A stretch of 6,477 nt of DNA from Anaerolineae bacterium (GTDB lineage: Bacteria; Chloroflexota; Anaerolineae; JAFGEY01): positions 1-6,477 of the forward strand of contig JAFGEY010000228.1 of assembly GCA_016931365.1 (NCBI GenBank), written 5' to 3'. This document shows positions 1 to 4,279 of this stretch, piece by piece (position 1 is the first letter of the stretch; every line of letters begins with the position of its first letter). The notes below the pieces were generated by a model. It saw only the letters and a list, made by a program, of their open reading frames with translations. It did not search any database and was not told where the DNA came from. Both the position numbers and the translations under genes were made by a program.

Positions 1-45
1 ACGCAACAATGTTTCGAATGAGAGGAGTATTTTGCCCTATTTGAG

Positions 46-3000
46 TCACTTTGTAAAGTCCAAATCTTTTTCTGCAAGGCTATAGTACGTGCGTCGCTCT
101 TTGATCTTGAGCGTGATCGCGGCCAGCACGTGAAAACCAACGGTGAAACCAAGCAGGATGCCCCAATTCTGAAACAATCGTCTCTGGGTGCACGCTTTGT
201 CCAGCACAGCGACTTGTTCCACTTGGCCGTCAGACGCCGTTTGGGTGACAAGGTCTGTGCACTCGAAGCCGAGTTGGAAATCAAACTGGCTCTTGCTGTC
301 GAGCGGTGTGGTGTAAGCCATCGTTTCCGTCACCGTCCTGGATGTCTCGATCAACTCGGTGGTCAGGCACACGCACGTCGCCATCTGGTCAGGCGGCAAT
401 GCGACCGGCGGCGGCAGCGCTTCGGTGTCCGTGATCGCACAATTGCAGGCGATCGGCCCGGCGCCCAGCGGCACGGTGTAGGTGATGGTCTGCGTCTTGC
501 CCAATTCAGGCACATCCTGAGTCAACGACATCTCCTGCTCGATGTCCGGGATCACCCTTGATTGGCTCAACTCGTTGAGCGTGTTCAACTGGGTGGATGC
601 CCCCATCGCGTTCAGAGACCAGCGCGTGATCGTCGCATAGGAAATCACTTCGGTCACCTCATTGAGGTCAAAGAACGCGCCGGCAAAGATGATGTGGATG
701 ATGAGAATCGGCAAAATGATGTACACCGCGCTGTTCTGATCGGCAAAACTCGATATCCACAGGCCCAATGCGATGCTGGCCCAGATTGCTAACAGCAAAG
801 AGATGTACAGTTCAACTGCTGCGGGCAGGAACAGCGAGTGCTCGGGCAGCCTGACTCCCAGGCCGATCACCAGCAGCAGCGAGAACCCTTGCACGAAACT
901 GAACCCACCCAGCACCACAAACTTGGACATCAGGTAGGGCCACAGGCTCAGGTTGATCATCCGTTCGCGCAAAAAGATGGCCTGTTCTTTGATGAGCTCA
1001 AAGGCCGCGCCAAAGATGCCCAGCAGCACGCACGCAAAGGCCATGATGAACAACAACGTTTGCGCACGGTTGGCGACTACATAGCTGGCATTGGGGTTGC
1101 GCGCAATGTCATTCTGTTCGAGATACTGTTCGCACGCCACCACCGCGTCGAGCGAATCCCAGCCGTCGGCCTCGACGACGCCTGCATCCTGGCAGACCTC
1201 CTTGGGCAGCATATCCTGACGCAAACGATAATCAATGCACCGCTCCACGACGCCCGGATCGTCCTTCCAGCCGACGGCATTGGAGACAATCCCCGCTTTT
1301 TCGCATACCGGATCATACTTGCCGGTCAGCCAGAACGGCTTGGCCACCAGAAGCATCATCAGGCCGATGATCGGCATCACGGCCAGCAGGATGAACAGGC
1401 TGAATTTGCTGCGGCTGACCAGTTCGAAATAGCGCTGGGTCAGGATCAGGAACTGGCGTAGGTTGCCGATCAGCCCCAGCCTGGGTGCTTTGGTCTTTTC
1501 AGAGGGCACAAGCGGCTGCATTTGAGAGACGATGCGTTTCTGCACGTACTGCTGGTGCAGCGGAGAACTGGAAAACTGTTGCTGCCAGCGGTCCACGTCG
1601 ACTGGTTTGTTCAGTTTCAGATAGATGTCGGCAAAGCTCTCAGCCTGGAAAAACGCGAGCGCCTCCTGGGGTGGGCCGAAAAAGACCAGCTTGCCACCAT
1701 AGCCCAGAAACACCACATGATCGCACAGCCCCACGTTGTCGGTGGCATGGGTGATCAGGATAACAGTCTTGCCCGAGTCGGATACCCGCTGCATATCGTA
1801 CATCAATTTCTTTTCCGTGCCGGGGTCCAGACCCGAACTCGGTTCGTCCAAGAAAAACAGGTCGGGGTCGGCCAGCATTTCCACGGCAATGTTGACCCGT
1901 TTGAGTTGCCCGCCGCTCAAGGTGGAGACTGCGTCTTTTTTCTTGTCAAGGATATCCAGCCGTTCCAGGGCGTCGTCGATGCGCCGTTCGATCTCGCGTG
2001 GCTGCATGTCTGGGGGCAGGCGCAATCGGGCCGCATAGCGCAACGCGCTCTCGACGGTCAGATCGCGATGGACAATGTCCTGCTGGGGCACATAGCCGAT
2101 CATCGAGCGGTATTGATCAAAGCGGGCGTAAAAATCGTCGCCATTGAGCAGCACCTGGCCGCTGGTCGCGCGGACCTGGCCGTTGAGCGCTTTCATCAAC
2201 GTGCTTTTGCCCGCGCCTGACCCGCCGACGACGGCCACAAATTCGCCGGGCTGAATGGAAAAGGTGACGTCATTCAAGATCAGCTTGGGCTTGCCCGTTT
2301 TGCGATCCTGGACCTCTCGGCTCAGGTTCCTGGCGTCCAGCCGCACCAATCCTACCTGCGCCGATGGGGCCAGCCCGGCTGCGGTGTAGGACAGCCGGAA
2401 CGGGCCAATCTGGATTATGTCGCCCGGCTGGAGCTGCCGGCTGGTGATGCGCTGCCCGTTCACAAACGTGCTGTTGGTCGAGTTGAGATCGGTCAGCACA
2501 TCGCCCTGCGGGCCGCGGTCGAGGCGGGCGTGCTGCCGTGAGACCTGCGGCGAGGGTAGGGGAATCTGGCACTGCGGATCGCGGCCCAGGATCAACGAGA
2601 TGATGCCCACGGTGGCAAACATGCTCGTGTTGACCATCATTGTGTGACGGTCTGGCGACTGGCTGCGCTCATCCTGATAGGTTAGGCTGATCGAGTTGCC
2701 CTGCGGATCGCCGATGCGCACCACATCGCCATTGACCAGGGGGTGGGGCTGTTCGGGCGCGATGCGCAGCCCATTGACCGCCGTGCCATTGGTCGAACGC
2801 AGATCGGTGATCTGGTATACACCGTTGCGAAAATCCAGTCGGGCGTGGTGGCCCGACACAATGGGACAATTCAGTACCAGGCCATTGTCCAGCGCGCGCC
2901 CGATGGTCAGGCATTGTTTGTCGACCGGATATGTGCGCGGCGGATGTCCCGACCAGCGGATCAACAGCGACACACCCGGTAAGCCGGGCGAAGGGGTGAC

Positions 3001-3168
3001 CGCCGGCGGAGGTTCTCGGAGAGTCGGGCTGGCCACGGCCGGCTGTCTGACGGTCAGCGATGCATCGCCACCGGGCTGATCGTCGCCCAACGGCGCACCA
3101 CAGTGAGGACAAAACCGGACGTTAGGATTTTGCAATTGGTTACCACATCGACAGCAAAAACTGGACAT
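46..3168 (-). CDS. Zinc ribbon - FHA - FHA - ABC ATPase - ABC-2 permease (ABCG-type half-transporter)
   Basis: This is a 1040-residue membrane protein that probably exports an unknown substrate using ATP. Seen in order: a zinc ribbon (C5/C8 and C20/C23); a Pro-rich linker to about 65; FHA domain 1 at about 66-165 (GR 90-91, SGHHAR 105-110, STNGT 125-129); FHA domain 2 at about 183-262 (GR 195-196, SRQHAR 210-215, STNST 230-234); and an ATPase at about 275-510 with Walker A GGSGAGKST (315-323), Q-loop Q362, signature LSGGQ (417-421), Walker B ending FFLDEP and H-loop H474. Six membrane segments follow near 589-609, 703-725, 748-772, 783-808, 814-833 and 998-1020. The loop with FLRERM (732-737) matches the cytoplasmic coupling region of ABCG proteins. 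Known relative: mycobacterial Rv1747 (FHA-FHA-ABC-permease), which is phosphorylated by Ser/Thr kinase PknF. Inference: it acts as a homodimer controlled by phosphothreonine binding. The outside loops (about 613-697 and 835-997) are unusually long and cysteine-bearing. The ATG has a good ribosome site. No terminator is visible in bases 1-45 downstream. Confidence 0.95.
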   Translation of the reverse strand: MSSFCCRCGNQLQNPNVRFCPHCGAPLGDDQPGGDASLTVRQPAVASPTLREPPPAVTPSPGLPGVSLLIRWSGHPPRTYPVDKQCLTIGRALDNGLVLNCPIVSGHHARLDFRNGVYQITDLRSTNGTAVNGLRIAPEQPHPLVNGDVVRIGDPQGNSISLTYQDERSQSPDRHTMMVNTSMFATVGIISLILGRDPQCQIPLPSPQVSRQHARLDRGPQGDVLTDLNSTNSTFVNGQRITSRQLQPGDIIQIGPFRLSYTAAGLAPSAQVGLVRLDARNLSREVQDRKTGKPKLILNDVTFSIQPGEFVAVVGGSGAGKSTLMKALNGQVRATSGQVLLNGDDFYARFDQYRSMIGYVPQQDIVHRDLTVESALRYAARLRLPPDMQPREIERRIDDALERLDILDKKKDAVSTLSGGQLKRVNIAVEMLADPDLFFLDEPSSGLDPGTEKKLMYDMQRVSDSGKTVILITHATDNVGLCDHVVFLGYGGKLVFFGPPQEALAFFQAESFADIYLKLNKPVDVDRWQQQFSSSPLHQQYVQKRIVSQMQPLVPSEKTKAPRLGLIGNLRQFLILTQRYFELVSRSKFSLFILLAVMPIIGLMMLLVAKPFWLTGKYDPVCEKAGIVSNAVGWKDDPGVVERCIDYRLRQDMLPKEVCQDAGVVEADGWDSLDAVVACEQYLEQNDIARNPNASYVVANRAQTLLFIMAFACVLLGIFGAAFELIKEQAIFLRERMINLSLWPYLMSKFVVLGGFSFVQGFSLLLVIGLGVRLPEHSLFLPAAVELYISLLLAIWASIALGLWISSFADQNSAVYIILPILIIHIIFAGAFFDLNEVTEVISYATITRWSLNAMGASTQLNTLNELSQSRVIPDIEQEMSLTQDVPELGKTQTITYTVPLGAGPIACNCAITDTEALPPPVALPPDQMATCVCLTTELIETSRTVTETMAYTTPLDSKSQFDFQLGFECTDLVTQTASDGQVEQVAVLDKACTQRRLFQNWGILLGFTVGFHVLAAITLKIKERRTYYSLAEKDLDFTK

Positions 3169-3178
3169 TGATCTCTTT

Positions 3179-3184
3179 CCTCCC
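3179..3184 (-). promoter_or_regulatory. Ribosome binding site of the ABC transporter gene
   Basis: On the minus strand GGGAGG (continuing GAAAGAG) lies 10 nt before the ATG at 3168-3166. It supports that ATG as the start, which also places the zinc-ribbon cysteines C5 and C8 right at the N-terminus. Confidence 0.7.
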
Positions 3185-3295
3185 GGTATTTCCGATCAAT
3201 CACCCGTGACTCGATAATTCAAGGCCGAACGCGATAAGTACCTGCGCATAGAGCCATTAGCCGTGCAGTGACTGTTTTGCGCGCCTTTGTTGATC

Positions 3296-3324
3296 ACTAT
3301 ATCACAGGTCGGGTGCATCGGCAA
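3296..3324 (-). promoter_or_regulatory. Candidate promoter for the ABC transporter gene (extended -10)
   Basis: Read on the minus strand, TTGCCG (3324-3319) is followed by a 17-nt spacer and TATAGT (3301-3296). An upstream TG at 3304-3303 gives an extended -10 (TGATATAGT). The -35 matches the sigma-70 consensus at 4 of 6 bases and the -10 at 5 of 6. Transcription would begin near 3289, leaving a leader of about 120 nt. A competing perfect TATAAT (3360-3355, minus strand) lies further upstream but has a poor -35. This is a consensus reading only. Confidence 0.4.
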
Positions 3325-3354
3325 GCGTTTGCTCCCACTGCGCTCGAGTATCTT

Positions 3355-3360
3355 ATTATA
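3355..3360 (-). promoter_or_regulatory. Alternative -10 box (TATAAT) for the leftward gene
   Basis: A perfect TATAAT is seen on the minus strand. At 17-nt spacing the -35 position reads TTCTTC, which is weak. There is no extended -10 TG. If used, the leader would be about 180 nt. It is weaker than the candidate at 3296-3324 because only one element is present. Confidence 0.2.
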
Positions 3361-3396
3361 CTCCAAAGCCAAACGAGGAAGAAACTGCCCTCGCCT

Positions 3397-3473
3397 GGGG
3401 GCGTTTGTAGTTTAGGGCAAGCGCTCTCGTCCCCAGGCAACAAGGGGAGTGCCCCCAAGAACAAACGCTCCCC
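3397..3473. repeat. Nested GC-rich imperfect palindrome (77 bp)
   Basis: Three nested pairs of arms are seen. The outer pair is GCGTTTGT (3401-3408) with ACAAACGC (3461-3468), extended by GGGG (3397-3400) and CCCC (3470-3473) after one bulged base. The middle pair is GGGCA (3415-3419) with TGCCC (3450-3454), separated from the outer arms by symmetric 6-nt gaps. The inner pair is CCCC (3431-3434) with GGGG (3444-3447) around a 9-nt loop. A competing pairing joins GCCTGGGG (3393-3400) and CCCCAGGC (3431-3438). There is no T-run on either side, so it does not look like an intrinsic terminator. It could be a structured RNA, a dispersed palindromic repeat or a protein site; the sequence does not decide. 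Confidence 0.45.
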
Positions 3474-3477
3474 GGAT

Positions 3478-3494
3478 CGCCAATGTCGTTGGCG
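3478..3494. repeat. Short hairpin CGCCAA / TTGGCG
   Basis: A perfect 6-bp stem closes a 5-nt loop (TGTCG). It sits 4 nt after the end of the nested palindrome, so the two may be parts of one structured element. No T-tract follows on either strand, so terminator function is unlikely. Confidence 0.35.
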
Positions 3495-3605
3495 GCCTGC
3501 ACGCGACCGGCGTCATTACACCGTGACCATTCCTCTGGGTGAATAGGCATGGCACGCTTTTCGACCGGCGATCGACGGCTTGTGGCCGTGCAGTTGGTTG
3601 TAGAG

Positions 3606-3616
3606 TGTGATATACT
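3606..3616 (+). promoter_or_regulatory. Candidate extended -10 promoter of the secreted protein/DUF3160 unit
   Basis: TATACT (3611-3616) is preceded by TG at 3608-3609 plus one base, the extended -10 form, and matches the -10 consensus at 5 of 6 bases. No good -35 exists at 16-18 nt; TTGGTT at 3594 is only 11 nt away. Transcription would start near 3622-3624, giving a leader of about 75 nt before the GTG start at 3698. The larger word TGTGATATA (3606-3614) also occurs in the opposite-strand candidate at 3306-3298. Confidence 0.4.
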
Positions 3617-3617
3617 A

Positions 3618-3683
3618 GATGTATGCTGCAAGGGAGAGAAACAATACGCAATGACAGCCAAGATGGAACGCCGAGCATACATC
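3618..3683 (+). repeat. 10-bp perfect inverted repeat around the leader
   Basis: GATGTATGCT (3618-3627) and AGCATACATC (3674-3683) are exact inverse complements separated by 46 nt. The right arm ends directly before the AGGGAG ribosome site (3684-3689). If both arms are transcribed, the stem would abut that site. However, the predicted transcription start falls inside the left arm, so it may instead act as a DNA site or be chance. Confidence 0.4.
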
Positions 3684-3695
3684 AGGGAGCGTTGA
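3651..3695 (+). CDS. Possible 14-codon leader ORF
   Basis: The short frame would encode MTAKMERRAYIRER, an Arg-rich peptide. An AGGGAGAG ribosome-like site (3631-3638) lies 12 nt upstream of the ATG, which is longer than ideal. Its TGA (3693-3695) ends 2 nt before the GTG start of the next gene, and that gene's own ribosome site lies within codons 12-13 of the small frame. This layout would suit translational coupling. A frame this short can occur by chance, so the call is tentative. Confidence 0.22.
   Translation: MTAKMERRAYIRER
3684..3689 (+). promoter_or_regulatory. Ribosome binding site deciding the GTG start at 3698
   Basis: AGGGAG lies 8 nt before GTG 3698. The in-frame TTG at 3692 is only 2 nt from it. 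The in-frame ATG at 3623 would add 25 polar residues ahead of the signal peptide. The spacing and the signal peptide therefore both favour GTG. Confidence 0.65.
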
Positions 3696-3697
3696 CC

Positions 3698-4261
3698 GTG
3701 ATCAAAGTCAAGGTGGGGCTATTGCTGATCGCACTCGTGCTGATCATCGCGGCAGAGCAAGCATCGGCGGTGGCAGGCACACGGTCGGGCTTGCCCGATC
3801 TGCCTTCTGACTGGCAGGTCACGGCAGCAATCCTGGCCGACGTCACCGGCGACGGCAGCGACGAGTGGGTGCTTGTGGTCTGGCGGCCGTGGCGCGATTG
3901 GCCGATCCAGCAGTGGAGCGATCTCCCCAGCCCCATTGCCGGATTTCACGATCCGGTGGGGGACAGTTGCCACCTCATCCTGCTCGATCCGGAGGATGGG
4001 CGCGAAATCTGGGCCGGATCGGCCCTGCCCGTGCCCATCTTGAGCCTGGCCATAGACGATGCGGACGGGGATGGTGTCAACGAAGTGTGGGCGGTCGAAG
4101 GTCGTTACGCTGATGGCCGCAACGGTCTCGGAACGCACGTGGATGTGTGGCGCTGGAACGGATTCGGGTTTACGCTGACCTGGCGCTCGGCGTTCGGCGA
4201 CTTTGCCCCATCTTGCCTGGCCAGCGCCGGCAGATGCGGCGTACAAGAAATGTCAGAATAG
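3698..4261 (+). CDS. Small secreted protein with integrin-like (FG-GAP/VCBS-type) calcium-loop repeats
   Basis: From GTG 3698 the protein has 187 residues. A signal peptide is clear: basic start (MIKVKV), hydrophobic core 7-19, and likely cleavage after ASA (22-24), so the protein is exported. Two calcium-loop-like motifs are visible, ADVTGDGSDEW (47-57) and DDADGDGVNEVW (120-131), each followed by a hydrophobic strand as in FG-GAP beta-propeller repeats. Between them is a Trp-rich stretch (W62, W65, W68, W73) and C91. A third copy near the end, LASAGRCGVQEM (174-185), keeps the spacing but has lost its Asp residues, and the protein stops two residues later. Full propellers need about seven repeats, so this is a fragment of one or a small non-propeller domain. 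The next gene starts 18 bp downstream, so the two are probably co-transcribed. A binding or structural role outside the cell is inferred; no catalytic motif is visible. I am confident it is coding and less sure of the fold. Confidence 0.78.
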   Translation: MIKVKVGLLLIALVLIIAAEQASAVAGTRSGLPDLPSDWQVTAAILADVTGDGSDEWVLVVWRPWRDWPIQQWSDLPSPIAGFHDPVGDSCHLILLDPEDGREIWAGSALPVPILSLAIDDADGDGVNEVWAVEGRYADGRNGLGTHVDVWRWNGFGFTLTWRSAFGDFAPSCLASAGRCGVQEMSE

Positions 4262-4266
4262 AGATC

Positions 4267-4274
4267 AAGGAGGT
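4267..4274 (+). promoter_or_regulatory. Strong ribosome binding site of the DUF3160 lipoprotein gene
   Basis: AAGGAGGT, a full anti-Shine-Dalgarno match, sits 5 nt before ATG 4280. It fixes the start, which is then followed immediately by a proper lipoprotein signal. It is stronger than the site of the upstream gene, so the lipoprotein may be made in larger amounts from the shared message. Confidence 0.8.
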
Positions 4275-4279
4275 CTCCA

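Larger units (their letters stand above)
3169..3697. other. Divergent intergenic region without a convincing gene
   Basis: This stretch of about 530 bp separates two divergent units. It contains both candidate promoters, a nested palindrome, a short hairpin, and the leader of the rightward unit. The open frames crossing it (for example 3268-3546 on plus and 3356-3682 on minus) show no recognisable domain and no good ribosome site, and they overlap each other, so I do not call genes. Two direct repeats are present: GCCGTGCAGT at 3260-3269 and 3585-3594, and CGACCGGCG at 3504-3512 and 3562-3570. No terminal inverted repeats of a mobile element were found next to them. Confidence 0.7.

Noticed and set aside
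838..1461. A 207-codon plus-strand frame opposite the ABC permease, plus smaller ones at 130-561 and 1522-2220
   Set aside because: They are antisense to clear membrane and ATPase motifs. The translations are rich in His, Gln and Arg without domains, as expected for shadow frames.
3288..3306. A CRP-like site (TGTGA-N6-TCACA) on the minus strand
   Set aside because: The first half TGTGA is present but the second half reads GATCA at the required spacing. The match is better explained as an extended -10 promoter.
3397..3473. A tRNA-like size and outer stem in the 77-bp palindrome
   Set aside because: No T-loop (GTTCRA), no D-loop pattern and no properly placed anticodon stem were found on either strand.
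3397..3494. An intrinsic terminator
   Set aside because: The stems are GC-rich but no run of T follows on either strand. The position between divergent genes also gives no transcript that would need to end there.
3268..3546. A 92-codon plus-strand frame in the intergenic region
   Set aside because: It has no ribosome site of note and no recognisable domain. It crosses the nested palindrome and both leftward promoter candidates.
3623..3697. ATG 3623 as the start of the small secreted protein
   Set aside because: It would add 25 polar residues before the signal peptide, and the start would coincide with the predicted transcription start. GTG 3698 has a well-spaced ribosome site and gives a normal signal peptide.
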